Translations under genes and position numbers: made by a program | Shown here: in pieces, positions 34,564 through 46,535 of the stretch | Layout of the letters: the number at the start of each line of letters is the position of its first letter | Numbering within the stretch: position 1 is the first letter of the stretch | Origin: Rhinopithecus roxellana | Taxonomy: Eukaryota; Chordata; Mammalia; Primates; Cercopithecidae | NCBI RefSeq assembly: GCF_007565055.1 | Contig: NC_044557.1 | Span: forward strand, 80,921,019-80,985,018 | Length of the DNA: 64,000 nucleotides | Reading direction: 5' to 3' | Notes under the pieces: generated by a model | Databases searched by the model: none | What the model was told of the DNA's origin: nothing | The model's input: only the letters and a program-made list of their open reading frames with translations

Positions 34564-35690
34564 GAGGGAGGTTCCAAGATGGCCGAATAGGAATTGCTCC
34601 AGTCTACAGTTCCCAGTGAGAGCCATGGAGAAGACTGGTGATTTCTGCATTTCCAACTGAGGTACCGGGTTCATCTCACTGGGGCTTGTGGGATAGTGGG
34701 TGCAGCCCTCAGAGTGTCAGCCAAAGCAGGGAGGGACATCGCCTCACCTAGGAAGTGCAAGGGGTTGGGGAATTCCCTTTCCTAGCCAAGGGAAGCCGTG
34801 ACAGAGGGTACCTGAAATATTGGGACACTCCCACCCTAATATTGCACTTTTCCAACAGTCTTAGCAAACGGCACACCAGGAGATTACATCCTGTGCCTGG
34901 TTCGGAGGGTCCCCCGCCCACAGAGTGTCACTCACTGCTAGCACAGCAGTCTGAGATGGAACTGCAAGACGGCAGTGAAGCTGGGGGAGGGGCGTCCACC
35001 ATTGCTGAGGCTTGAGTAGGTAAACAAAGTGGCCAGGAAGCCCAAACTGGGTGGTGCACACCGCAGCTCTGCAAGGGTTGCCTGCCTCTGTAGACTCCAC
35101 CATTGTGGAAGACAGTGTGGCAATTCATCAAGGATCTAGAACTAGAAATACCATTTGACCCAGCCATCCCATTACTGGGTATATACCCAAAGTATTATAA
35201 ATCATGCTGCTATAAAGACACATGCACACGTGTGTTTATTGTGGCACTATTCACAATAGCAAAGACTTGGAACCAACCCAAATGTCCATCAATGATAGAC
35301 TGGATTAAGAAAATGTGGCACATATTACACCATGGAATACTATGCAGGCATAAAACAGGATAAGTTCACGTCCTTTGCAGGGACATGGATGAAGCTGGAA
35401 ACCATCATTCTGAGCCAACTATCACAAGGACAGAAAACCAAACACCGCATGTTCTCACTCATAGGTGGGAATTGAACAATGAGAATACTTGGACACAGAG
35501 TGGGGAACATCACACACCCAGGCCTGTCATGGGGTTGGGGGACGGGGGAGGGATAGCATTAGGAGATATACCTAATGTAAATGACGAGTTAATGGGTGCA
35601 GCACACCAGCATGGCACATGTATACATATGTAACAAACCTGCACGTTGTGCACATGTACCCTAGAATTTAAAGTATAATAATAAAAAAAT
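34564..35690 (+). mobile_element. L1PA element with internal deletion (5' UTR joined to ORF2 end)
   Basis: The element starts at the true L1 5' end ('gaggttccaagatggccg', YY1 motif intact). It runs ~535 bp into the 5' UTR, then jumps at 35099-35101 ('gactccacc' | 'attgtggaag') to the last ~400 bp of ORF2, the 3' UTR and the A-rich end. Compared with the L1 at 14779-20883, the missing part corresponds to about 15309-20298 (~5 kb). Neither side of the junction shows GT/AG splice dinucleotides; 2-3 nt (CC or ACC) are shared. Flanks 'aaaaaatttct' / 'aaaaaattct' may be the target duplication. Confidence 0.95.
35103..35363 (+). pseudogene. L1 ORF2 C-terminal remnant
   Basis: An 86-codon open stretch matches the L1 ORF2 C-terminus (visible 'EIPFDPAIPLLGIYPKYYK'). 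It lacks the endonuclease and RT domains because of the deletion. The open start is created by the junction, so it is not a gene. Confidence 0.85.
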
Positions 35691-35697
35691 TCTAACA

Positions 35698-35955
35698 GCA
35701 GCCAATAAAAGAGTTATCGTTTCCTAAGGACATGTTTCAGGCACTGGGTTAGATATTTTATGTGCATTACTGTAAGCCTCAGGATTTTTCAACAAGGTAA
35801 TACTATTGTACCATTTTACAGAAGAGAAAACAGAGGTTCTGAGAATTATTATATTTAACTTGCCTATTGACACACAACTCGTAAATGGCGGAGTCAGGAC
35901 TCAAAACCAGGTCTACCTTGTCTCAGACTGTCTCCCTTTCCACTATACTACATTG
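35698..35955 (+). mobile_element. MIR SINE
   Basis: 'aggcactgggttagatattt', 'ccattttacagaagagaaaa', 'cgtaaatggcggagtcagg' and 'actcaaaaccaggtctacc' follow the MIR order to its 3' end. Confidence 0.85.
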
Positions 35956-36153
35956 ATTACTTATGTTTCATTCCAATCTTCAAGGGGAACATTTGCTGAA
36001 AACTTCTGAAAATCAATTGATTACCAGTATATAGTGAGCCTTTTTATAGTTAAGGCATCCATGGAGAAACACAGATGCATGAGACACAGACCTGCTATCG
36101 GGGTAGCTATAAACTATTTGGGAAAATGAAAAGCATACACCTATGTACACATG

Positions 36154-36159
<6 letters not shown>

Positions 36160-36187
<28 letters not shown>
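36160..36187. repeat. (CA)n microsatellite
   Basis: About 14 CA units, preceded by GCGCGC. Confidence 0.97.
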
Positions 36188-36190
<3 letters not shown>

Positions 36191-36479
36191 AGTAACCACA
36201 TGGAACAGAAAGGGCCCGTTCAACAGAGCAGATTACAAATCACAAATCCATATGCTACAGGATTCCAAGGTCTAAAATGAAGAAGACCAACGTAGTGGTC
36301 AGGGAAGGTCACAAAGAGGAGGCAGGATCTGAATCATGAATGAGGAGGAGAGTGGCTCCATTTAGCTAAAATCTGGGGTGGAATACTCCTTTCAGGGCTC
36401 TGCCACTGGCAAATCCAGGAAGGACTGACTAGAAATAGAGAGTGACTAGAACGGAAATGCTGAGATACTTTGGGGTGGC

Positions 36480-36655
36480 ACAGAATCATGATGAGGAATA
36501 TGGCTGTGGCAAATAACTTCCCTACTATCTCAGGTTCCTTATCTGGAAAATGAAATATGCCTACCTTACAAGGTGGTAAGAGCAATAAAAGGAGTAGATA
36601 TATGGTAAGCTGTTTAGCATAGTAAATAGCACTTAATAGTCACTTGAAAAACTGT
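36480..36655 (-). mobile_element. MIR fragment
   Basis: Reverse MIR: 'tcaggttccttatctggaaaa', 'ctaccttacaaggtggtaag' and 'agcatagtaaatagcactta' are in order. Confidence 0.7.
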
Positions 36656-37267
36656 AGATCTTTTTATTACCTGACGATGCTGACAACCATCTTGGTGGCT
36701 TCGTGTCTCCTTGTTGCTGTGCATAAAATGAAAATAGTCTTGAGAGGTATACACCAGGTAAGAAATACCCAGCAACTCGTGCAAACTTTCCAGTCTTCCA
36801 GGGACAAGAAGCCAGATCAGTTTCCCACCAGATATTGACCCCTCAGACTTCAGGGCAGCTGAGCAGTAGTCTCAGCTGTTCACTGCAGTGTGCAGGTGAA
36901 TTATTCTCCTCTCAGTGTGCCAGAGTGTGGAAGAGTCAGGAAACATGGAATAAGAACCAAGCAAAGGGACAAAGTTTTATGCAAGGCTGAGTATGCTTAT
37001 CAGTATATGATAGGTCTCTGTCAGTAGGCATGTTTAAGGGAAAACAATAAGGATTTATTAAACATTTACTTTGTGTTAGGAACACTTAATTTTTTGTTTT
37101 TTCAGTCCTCAGAGTATTCTCAGAAATACTCTAACCAGCATGCCATGGATTTACTTCTATCTGAAATACTCAATATGCATTTACTCTTTAATTTGAAAAA
37201 AAATGACAGCCTATAACTAGCTTCTCTTTACATTTTCTGTTTTCTTCCTCTTCCTATTCTGTATAGC
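36656..37267. other. No recognisable feature
   Basis: Nothing supportable beyond a faint MIR-like string near 37050. Confidence 0.4.
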
Positions 37268-37450
37268 AGCGGTAATGAACCCAAGATGCACATTAAACTT
37301 ATCTGAATGACTTTTAAAAAATTCTAGTGTCTGAGTGTCAGCCCAAAGTTTTGATTGGAATGGCTTGGAGTTTATCATAAGCATCCATATTTTCTGAAAG
37401 TCTTCCCTACTTCTTAGGCAACTCCAATGGACATCCAGGGTTGGAGCCTT
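37268..37450 (+). mobile_element. MER5A-like hAT fragment
   Basis: 'gatgcacattaaacttatct', 'gacttttaaaaaattctag' and, at the end, 'ggacatccagggttgg' resemble a decayed MER5A. Ends and target duplication are not clear. Confidence 0.55.
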
Positions 37451-38796
37451 TTCAAAAGGATTCTAACACCTTCTAAATTGTGCTCAATCAATTCCTCCAA
37501 TTTAATACTACATTCAAAAGTTGACATCTGAGATTGGTCAGTATCTGTTTGAGATTCAGAGGAACATATGAACAGAGATGCCACTTTGCAACATAAAGAG
37601 ACAGCAGTCTTAACTCTCTTAGGAATTTTTACAAGTACTCAAATGGGGACATTAAAAAAAAAAAAATCTGTGTCTACTCTTCCCCCAACACCCAACACAC
37701 ACATCATTACCAAATGCAGGAGTATGCAGTATAGCCACAACTTACATGCTTCTAAGTAATAATGTATTGATTTATAGTTTGCACAAATTGCAATAAATGG
37801 CATTTTTCTGTTATGTGGTGGGTAATAGATTGTTCTGGAATGAATACAAGTCCATAATTCATTCAACGACTGTGCTGATTCTGTAAACTAAAGCTCACAA
37901 TTTAAGCAGTTAATCTATGATAGTTTAATGCTGAGAATGAATTTCAGGGTGGTGTTCAATCTATTATTTCAGTTGAAGCATAATTAACTTGACATACATA
38001 AGAAGAAGCAAGAGAAATGTTTTCAGGGACTTTTGCCCTTTCTTCTACCTTCTAACCTCTTACTACTTCTCCATGTTACTCTCCAGAATGGTCACTTCCT
38101 GCTTCAGAGGCAGACTGGGAACAAGGAAAGGTTATTTCAGAGACAATTGGCACCATGTCATTTTCACTGCAAAGCCTCAGCTTAAGTGAAACGGGCTAGA
38201 AACTATTGTATTTGCCACAACCCATCAGATCATTAGTTTATCAGAAGTGCAGTGGCCTGAGTGACCAAATCTTAAGGCTGCTGGGGAAAGGGAAAAATCC
38301 TTTTCAAGATTTGGTTTCCCTCACTGCTACAAGTCTCTTTTTGTCTGTGTTCATCTTCTTTAGCCTCCTATATCATGGATAGGTTTCCTCCATCTCTTAG
38401 AAACTGTGTCTATCTATGAGATGGAGGAAAACCAAAACAGAGAGAACTCTTGGACAATGATCCTATGAAAAGTCTTCATCCACTCAGAATCCATGAACTG
38501 AAACTAAGGCTTTCAAAAACAGAAAATTATTACCACAGACTTTAAAAGAAGAAATCCATTTACTCTGGCAAAATGTCTATGACTTCACTGGACTGAAAGT
38601 TTCTCAGTGACAAATTCTAACTTTTCTGCGTTTAAGATATGGTTAAACAGATGGTATTGGTTCGATTAATATTAGAAGAGTCAAGATCTTTACAAGTTAA
38701 CATTATAGAAAGAGCAAAATATAATCAGAACTAAGTCTACAATAAAGAATCCATGACACCACAGCCTTATTTTTCTTGAATTCCAAATGCAGATAG
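37451..38796. other. No recognised gene; hairpin at 38384-38430
   Basis: Unassigned DNA. The only distinctive structure is a perfect 13-bp inverted repeat (TTTCCTCCATCTC at 38384-38396 and its reverse complement at 38418-38430) around a 21-nt loop. Confidence 0.5.
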
Positions 38797-41700
38797 AAAG
38801 ATTAAGTGAAATTACAGAGACATTAAATAATCATAAAATGGTTAATTCGCCAAGAAGACATAACAATTCTAAATGTATATGCACGGAATAAAGCTGCAAA
38901 ATACGTGAAGCAAAAACTGGCAAAACTAAAATAAAAAATAGATGAATCCGCAATTATACCTGGAGAATTCAATGCTCTTCTCTTAGTAGAAAATAGAACT
39001 AGTGGTCAAAAAACTATCAAAGATACAAAACTGAACAACACTATCAATTTACTGGATCTGGTATGTATGGAACTACACCAAACAGCAGCAGAGTCTTGTT
39101 TTTTCAAGTTACATGGAGCATTCACCAAGATAGGAAATATCCTGACTCATAAAACAAATCTTGACAAACTTAAATAACACAAAGTATGTCCTCAGATCAC
39201 AATTGAATTAAACTAGAAATTAAAAAAAAAAAAAAACATAAGAAAAACTTTACACACTTAGAAGTTAAACAGCACACTTCTAAATAACCCATAGTTCAAA
39301 ACAGGAGTCTAAAGAAAATTTAAAAATTAGAAAATATTTTGAACTGAATAAAAATAAAGCTACAGCATATCAAAATTTCTGTGATGTACCTAAAACAGTG
39401 CTTAGAGAGAAACTTATAGCATTAAATGCTTCTGTTAGGAAAAAGAAAGTTTACAAATGTTTAAACAATATAAGCTTACACCTTAAAATAATGGAAAACA
39501 AAGCAGAATGAGAAAAATAATGAAATTGAAAACCAAAAACTAGTAGAGAAAAATTCATGAAATTAAGAGCTACTCTTTGAAAAGCAAGATTGATCAACCT
39601 ATATGAAGACTAACAAAGAAAAAAGGAGAGAAATACAAATCACTAATATCAGAAATAAATGGGGAGCTGTCACTTCAGACCCCATGGCCATTAAAAAGAA
39701 AATGAGGGCATATTATGAACAATTCCATGCACATAAATTTGCCAACATGTATAAAAAGAATCAATTCCTCAAAAGCCACAAACTATCAAAGTCTACTTAT
39801 GATGAAATAAATAACATGACTAGTTCTATAACAATAAGAGAAATTTAATCTGTAATAAAAACAATCTTCAAAAAATGAATTTCCAGGGCCAGATGGTTTC
39901 ACTGCTGAATTCTACCAAATTCCATCTTTACACTGTTTCAGAATATAGAGGAAATGCTTCCCAGTACATTTTATGAGGCCAGTATTACTCTGATACTGTT
40001 ACAAAACAAAAACAGTACAAAAGAAGATCATAGACCAATAACCCTTATGGATAGAAATGCAAAAATCCTCCACAAAATGTCAGCAAATTGAATGCAGCAA
40101 TATACAAAAAGAATAATATAATACAACCAAGCAATGTTTGTCCTGGCAATGGAAGGCTGGCTCAATATTTGAAAATCAGTGTAAATCTATCATAAATCAC
40201 AGTGTAAATCTAACTGTCTAAAGAGGATTTTAACATGATTGAGTTAACTGATGCAGAAAAAGCGTTTGACAAAATTTAACATCTATTCATGATTTTAAAA
40301 AACTCAACAAGAAGAAACAGAAATAATTTTCTCAACCTGGTAAAAAGGTCTATAAAACAATAGCCTGTAATCCCAGTAATTTGGGAGGCAGAAGCCAGGA
40401 GTTTGAGACCAGCCTGCACAAAACAGCGAAACCCTGTCTCTATTAAAATTACAAAAATTAGCCAGTCATGGTGGTGCACACCTGTAATCCCAGCTACTCA
40501 GGAGGCTGAGGCATGAGAATCTCTTGAACTCAGGAGGCAGAGGTTGCAGTGAGCCAAGATCACACCACTGCACTTTAGCCTGGGAAACAGTGTGAGACTC
40601 TGTTACAAAAAAAAAAAAAAAAAACTATTTAAAACCTACAGCTAACATCATACTTAATGGTGAAAGACCAAATAATTTCCTACTTTGAGAATAAAACAAG
40701 AATTTTCACTCTTACCACTCCTATTTAATTGTACTAGAAATCTTAGCCAGTGAAATAATGCAAGAAAAAGAATAAAGAAAAAAAAATATATATAAAAATT
40801 TCCTAAAACTAGTAAGTGAGTTTGGCAAGGTCACAGGATGAAAGGTCAACACTCAAAAATTTTTATATACTAGCAATATAAAATTGGGAGTCAAAATTTT
40901 CAAAAATAATATTTATAATAACTCCAAAAAATTAAATACTTAGGAAAAAATCTAACAAAACATATACAAAATCTTATGCAAGAAACTACAAAATGCTGAT
41001 GAAATAAATTAGAAAAGAAAGAGATATATTTTGTTCATGGATTGGAAGACTCAACATAGTAAAGATATCAATTCTCTTCAAGTTAATCCATAGGTTTAAT
41101 TCAATTCTAATCAAAATCCCAGCAGGATATTTTTTTAACCTTTAGACAAGATGACATTAAAATGGATATAGCAAAGTAAAAACTAGAATAGCTAAAATAA
41201 TTTTTAAAAAGAAGATTAATAATAGAGGCGTTCTGCTACACAATTGTAAGTCTTGCTATGAAGCCACAATAATCAAGAGAATAGGGTGTGAAAGGATAGA
41301 CACATATATCAATGGAAAAAAAGATGGAGATTCCAGAAACAACCACACAAATGCACACTGTTTTGACAAAAGTATAAAAGCAATCCAATTGGAAAAAAAT
41401 ATGATAGTCTTTCAGCAAATGCTCCTGGAACAATTGAATGTCCATAAGCAAAAAAAAATAATAAACTTCAACCTAAACCTCACCTCACATGTCAGCCAAA
41501 AATTAACTAAACTGAATCACAGATATAAATAAAATGTAAATCTATAAAAACGTCCAAAAGAAAAACATCGTAGAAAGCCCTTATATCCTAGGGATAAGCA
41601 AAACATTTTAAAGCATGACACCAGAAGCACAATCCATACAGGAAAAAAATTGATAAATTAGTCTTCATCAAAATTAAAAATATTTGCTTGGCGAAAGTCA

Positions 41701-42660
41701 CTTTTAAGAGGAATAAAAGGTAAGCAATGAACTGGAAGAAAATATTTACAAGTCATATATGTAACAAAGTATATATATCCAGACTCCATAAAGAACTCTC
41801 AAAACTTATCACTAAGAAAACAGACAACTCAATTTTTTAAAATAAGCAAAATGAACAGACACTCACCAAAGCGGATACAAAAATAGCAAATAACCACATA
41901 AAAAGATGTTAATCATCATTAGTGATTAGGAAAATTTACATTAAAATCATAAAATCATTCTCTACTAGTTAGAATGGCTAAAATAAAAAATACTGACAAT
42001 ACCAAGTGCTGATTAGGATGCAGAGTAACTGGAATCTCATATATTACTGATGATAGTGTAAATTAGCACAGCCATTCTGAAAACAGTTTGACAATTTCTT
42101 ATAAAGTTACACATACATTTACCATATGACCCAGCAATATCATTCAAGGGTATTTACCCTAGAGAAATGAAAACTTATGTTCATATGACAACATATACAC
42201 AAAAATTTATAGCAGCTTTGTTCATAATTGCCAAAAATTGGAAAGAATCCAAATGTCCTTCAACAGGTAAATAGATAAACTGTTAGTACATCCACACAAT
42301 GGAATGGAACAATAAGAAGGAATGGTAAAAGGAAGAATAAACAGGAACAAACTATTGAAAACACAACTTGGATGAATTTCAAAGGTATTATGCTGAGTGA
42401 AAGAAACCAGTTTCAAAAGATTACATACTGTAAAATTCCATTTATATAAAATTTTCAAAAAGACAAAAAGCTATAGAGGTAGAGAGCAGTTCTGTGGTTG
42501 CCAAGGGTTACAGGTTGGAGAGAATGTCCTTTTAAAAGACTTGCACAAGAGAGTTGTTTGGGATAATGGAATTATTCGTATCCTACTTGTGCAATAGTTA
42601 CATGAATGTGTACATGTGCTAAATTTGATAGAACTGCAGAACAAACAATAAATATATATG
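38797..42660 (+). mobile_element. Old L1M element (ORF2 and 3' UTR), interrupted by an Alu
   Basis: L1M ORF2 similarity begins with 'gattaagtgaaattacagag' and continues through the endonuclease end, RT ('gccagatggtttcactgctg'; 'gatgcagaaaaagcgtttg'), the C-terminal part ('accatatgacccagcaat') and the 3' UTR ('ggttgccaagggttacagg') to about 42660. It is full of stops; the 81-codon stretch at 39603-39848 is a remnant. The 5' part is missing. Confidence 0.85.
40362..40624 (+). mobile_element. AluJ-like element inside the L1M
   Basis: The Alu lacks its first ~15-20 bases, starting at 'agcctgtaatcccag', and is clearly more diverged than other Alus here. The L1M reads 'ctataaaac' before it and 'ctatttaaaacc' after it, consistent with a target duplication. 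Confidence 0.9.
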
Positions 42661-43294
42661 TATATAACATTCATGTAGTATTTATTAGATAACATTAATG
42701 TAATATTTATAATATTACGTATTTATATATTATAAATAAGTGTGTTACTGTGTTTTAAGATTTCCTCCTTGAAAGTCAACACAAGGAATAGCACATCCTT
42801 GGAAATAAACTGAAGGATTACAGTTATGTTGGTGTTTTCCCACTAATCCTCAACTCCATAATCCATTGACCTGTTAACAGCCAAAGATTCCTACAGAGAA
42901 GACAGGCTATGAGGCTGATTTTCCTTGTAGGTGGAAAGTCCCAGGTAGCTTTAAATGGAAGAGTTGTTGGGTCTTGCCATGCAGGCCCAAGTTAAGGGAG
43001 GATGCACAAATGCTGGTACAGTCAAGAAATTAAACCAAAAAGCCTTTTTCAAAATTGCAAAGCTCTCAAAGAGGTAATTACAAACTGCTAACAGTGAGTC
43101 ATGTCTAGGTCTGAATCAGCTTATGATGTGTTTCCCTTAAGGCGATTGAAGAAATGGGAGTTAGAAGAATGGAAAAGAACAGAGAAAGGTAATTTTGAAG
43201 TATGGGGTACAGTTTCAAGAGAGCAGATCTGAGTAGAATTGTGTAGTCAAGATAATCACAACAGACAGATAACCGGTCAGGGAGAAAAAGAGGC
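42661..43294. other. No recognised gene; AT-rich start
   Basis: 42661-42740 is highly AT-rich with short TATA/ATTTAT repeats. The remainder is unassigned. Confidence 0.45.
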
Positions 43295-44600
43295 AGAAGA
43301 CTTGAACAAACACTTCTCAAAAAAAGAATATTCAAACGGCCAATAAATACATGAAAGTACCCAAACTCATTAGTCATCACAGAAATGCAAATTAAAACCA
43401 CAAAGTGATACCACTACACACTCCCAGAATTTCTAAAATGAAAAAAGACAAACCAAATGTTGGCAAAGACGTAGAATAACCAGAACTCACATCACTCCTA
43501 GTAGGGGTGTATATTAGTATAAACACTTTGGAAACTGATTTGACATTGTCAAGTAAAGCTGAAATGTGCATATCCTATGACTCAGCAGTCTCCCTCCCAG
43601 GAAGACACTCAACAGTATTATGGTTGTATTTTTACCAAAATACAAGTATTAGAATTTTCACAGTGGCACTGTCAATAGGAGCACTGTATTAGTTTCCTTC
43701 TTCTGCTGTAACAAATTACCACAAACTTGGTGGTTTAAAACAACACAAATTTATTATCTTATAGTTTTTAGGTCAGAATTCCAAAATGAATCTTTTGGGT
43801 TAAAATCAAGGTGTCAGTGAGCTACACTGCCTCTGGAGGAGCTAAGAGTGAATCTGTTTCCTTGCCTTTTCCTGCTTCTAGGGACCAACTGCCATCTTTA
43901 TATTTTGACCCCTTTCTCCATCTTCAAAATGCATCCCTCTAACATCTGCTTCCATCATCCTATCTCCTCTCAGAATTTGACTCTCCTACCTCCCTCTTAT
44001 AAGGACTCATAATTATATTTCCAGGCCTGGATAATCCAGGAAAATCTCATCATCTCAAGATCCCTAACTTAATCACATTTGCAAAGTCCTTTTTACCATG
44101 TAAGGTAACATATTCCCACAAATGAGGACATGGACATCTTTGGGGAGCCATTATTCTGTCTACTACAAAGCCCAAGCAAGAAATTGCTTAATGTCCCAGC
44201 AACAAAACAATGGAAAACTATGTATTTGTATACTGGAATACTATAATAGCAATGAGAATGAACACCATTTGATGACATGTACTACTATAAATGAATCTCA
44301 CAAGCATAATATTGAGGGAAATAAGTCAGGCACAGAAGACTGTATGAGTCCCTGTGTATGAAACACAGAAAGAGGCAAAAGTGACCTATGGTAGAAGTCA
44401 GGATACTGGTTGCCCTGGATGTGGGGATTCATGATTGGGTGGGAACTTTTGGGGAAGTTGATGGTGCTTTGTTCTTGATCTGGAAGCTGATTCGTGGGTG
44501 TATTGTTCATCTGAAAGATTCATCAAACTGTACACTTACAATACATGTTCACTTTCCTTTTTGTATATTTTACTACAGCTTTTACCAACAAAGGGGAAGG
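43295..44600 (+). mobile_element. L1M 3' end, split by an LTR
   Basis: The L1M ORF2 end occupies 43295-43684 ('cttgaacaaacacttctc', 'aaatgcaaattaaaaccac') and continues after the LTR at 44168-44600 ('atggaaaactatgtatttg', 'gatactggttgccctgg', 'catcaaactgtacactta'). The two parts are collinear, so the LTR inserted later. Confidence 0.85.
43685..44167 (-). mobile_element. MLT1-like MaLR LTR inside L1M
   Basis: Reverse-orientation LTR: 'tgtattagtttccttcttc', 'aacaaattaccacaaacttgg' split by changes, 'ccttgccttttcctgcttc', 'ggataatccaggaaaatctc', 'ccctaacttaatcacatttg' and the end 'gtctactaca'. The flanks (AGCAC / AAGCC or AGCCC) are only a partial target-duplication match. Confidence 0.7.
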
Positions 44601-44649
44601 ATAGGGCCCTGGGAGTATAAAGGCCCCCCAAAATGCTGTAACTTACTGC

Positions 44650-44880
44650 TATGGGAAAAACTTAAGCTTCAGAATCAAATAGGCAGGACCTAGAATCACA
44701 GCTCATTACTAGTTCTGTGATCTTCTGCACATTATTTAATCTCTTGGTCCTCAGTTTCCTCCTCTATAAAATGGGGACAATAACACTTCCTGCCTCACAA
44801 CTTCACTTGGTTGTTGTGATGTAACGTATGGGGAAACAAGCGAAATGCAGCAAGGACTGAGTAAATGCTACCTCCTCTGC
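44650..44880 (-). mobile_element. MIR SINE
   Basis: Reverse MIR with 'ctcattactagttctgtgat', 'cctcagtttcctcctctata', 'aaatggggacaataacac' and 'actgagtaaatgctacc'. Confidence 0.85.
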
Positions 44881-45327
44881 TTTGCTCTTAAATCTGTCTT
44901 CTGGCAGAGCAAATATACAACAGGAGAAAGAAAAGAAATAACCATCTCAGAAGTTGTATGTTTTTTCATTTTCAGTGCCGTGTTTAAAAAATATTTGCCA
45001 AGCATTGTAGAAGTTGCTCCAGACTCTGTAAAACTGGTGAAGTAGTTCTTTGTTTCTTTATAAACACTGCCTATTTCTTTATAAAAGTGCCAGTTGCATT
45101 GTGAAAATCCTTTTTACAAAGGTGAGCCACTTGAGATCATGAGAACTAAAACATGTGCAGGAATTATTCAAGGAGCAGGGTGGAAACACAGCCACTCCAG
45201 ACTTCTACCCACAAAGCAAGCACAGCCTAGCTCATCCATCCTTGTGACTAGAAGGGATATCTCGAGACTAAACCAAACTTACATCTAGTCGACATTGCCC
45301 TGCAGTAGGGCATAAGAAAGAAAGATG
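44881..45327. other. No recognisable feature
   Basis: Nothing supportable. The last bases (45314-45326) are the left target duplication of the following AluY. Confidence 0.45.
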
Positions 45328-45625
45328 GGCCGGGCGCGGTGGCTCAAGCCTGTAATCCCAACACTTTGGGAGGCTGAGACGGGCGGATCACGAGGTCAGG
45401 AGATCGAGACCATCCTGGCTAACCCGGTGAAACCCCGTCTCTACTAAAAAATACAAAAAAACTAGCCGGGCGAGGTGGCGGGCGCCTGTAGTCCCAGCTA
45501 CTGAGGAGGCTGAGGCAGGAGAATGGCGTTAACCCGGGAGACGGAGCTTGCAGTGAGCCAAGATCCGGCCACTGCACTCCAGCCTGGGCAACAGAGCAAG
45601 ACTCCGTCTCAAAAAAAAAAAAAAA
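45328..45625 (+). mobile_element. Young AluY with Old World monkey-like variants
   Basis: A full-length, little-diverged Alu. Compared with the human AluY consensus it reads TCAAGCC (for TCACGCC), GAGACGGGC, AAAAAATACAAAAAA-ACTAGCC, GGGCGAGGTGGCGGGC and GATCCGGCCACTGC. I associate this combination with Old World monkey AluY lineages. The target duplication AAGAAAGAAAGAT is perfect (45314-45326 and 45626-45638). Confidence 0.95.
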
Positions 45626-45666
45626 AAGAAAGAAAGATGAAAATAAAGACAGGTATAAAGTTGGTT

Positions 45667-45889
45667 TCACTTCTTCCCAGTAAACAGCAGAGTCGTGATA
45701 AGGCTGGTCTTACTCTTATTGGAAATGAACCCAGGCAATCTGGTTCAGAGCTCCTGCAGCCTCTCAGGAAAACAAGGGCAGTCCAAACGATCTTTGCAAA
45801 GACCCCAGAAGAACAGAACACAGACTGCTCTTTTCAGAAATTTAGCGATCACAAGAAACGCAAGAGATAGGGAAGTTGCATGAAAGAAA
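45667..45889 (+). repeat. Local direct duplication, copy 1 (223 bp)
   Basis: Matches 47249-47470 in the same orientation with about 12 substitutions and one 1-bp gap (about 94%). The flanks are unrelated. I do not recognise the sequence as a known repeat. Antisense open frames through both copies are not convincing proteins. Confidence 0.95.
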
Positions 45890-46304
45890 CACAGCGTATT
45901 TGCCACCAGAACTGTGATCTGGAGCCTCAGAGGCAGTTTAAAGAGTTTCGGGCTCTTGGAGTTACTGTGCTTGTGTCAAGGTCACTCAGACCCACATGCA
46001 GTCTGGTTTACAATCATCTTTTTTAGGTCTTGGTTTACATTTCCCATTCCCAGCCAGAACCTTTTATTTGTGATGTTTAGTTCTTTATTTGTATTTTCTC
46101 ACCCCCGTTTTTATTGCCACTAGTATTATTTCAGCATCATTTAATTTTTGATGCAGACTTGGGTTACTTCTTCAGCCCTATCTTGCACCCTCCCCTCTTT
46201 GGATTCTGCTCCCCAAATTTCCCCGTTCTCCTTCTCTCCAAGTACCTTGTCACTCCCTCTCCTCCATGCTCCTAGGGCTCAACCCTCCTACGTGCTTCCC
46301 AATA
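45890..46304. other. No recognisable feature
   Basis: Nothing supportable. Confidence 0.45.
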
Positions 46305-46535
46305 GGCACCTCCACAGGGAAAGCTTGCCCTGTTCCTCCAAGCCTGCATCATTTCATCACACCTCCAGGCAAAACTGAATCATGCATTTATCACGTGTAA
46401 GCTGTCTCTTTACCTACCTGTTCCGTGCCCTAGATCCAGCACTCCATCAGAACAAGGACTGGGTAATTCTCTCCTTCTTTCCCAGTGCTTCACTTAGAAG
46501 GTGTTCCACAAATGTTTGTCGAATGAATGAATGCC
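46305..46535 (+). mobile_element. L2 3' end fragment
   Basis: Forward L2 terminus: 'atcagaacaaggactgggta', 'agaaggtgttccacaaatg', 'tttgtcgaatgaatgaatg'. Confidence 0.75.

Noticed and set aside
34564..35690. Spliced L1 integrant (SpIRE-type) as the explanation for the deleted L1
   Set aside because: The bases that would flank the missing part are not GT...AG, and the 5' break is well downstream of the L1 splice donor I know near position 98.
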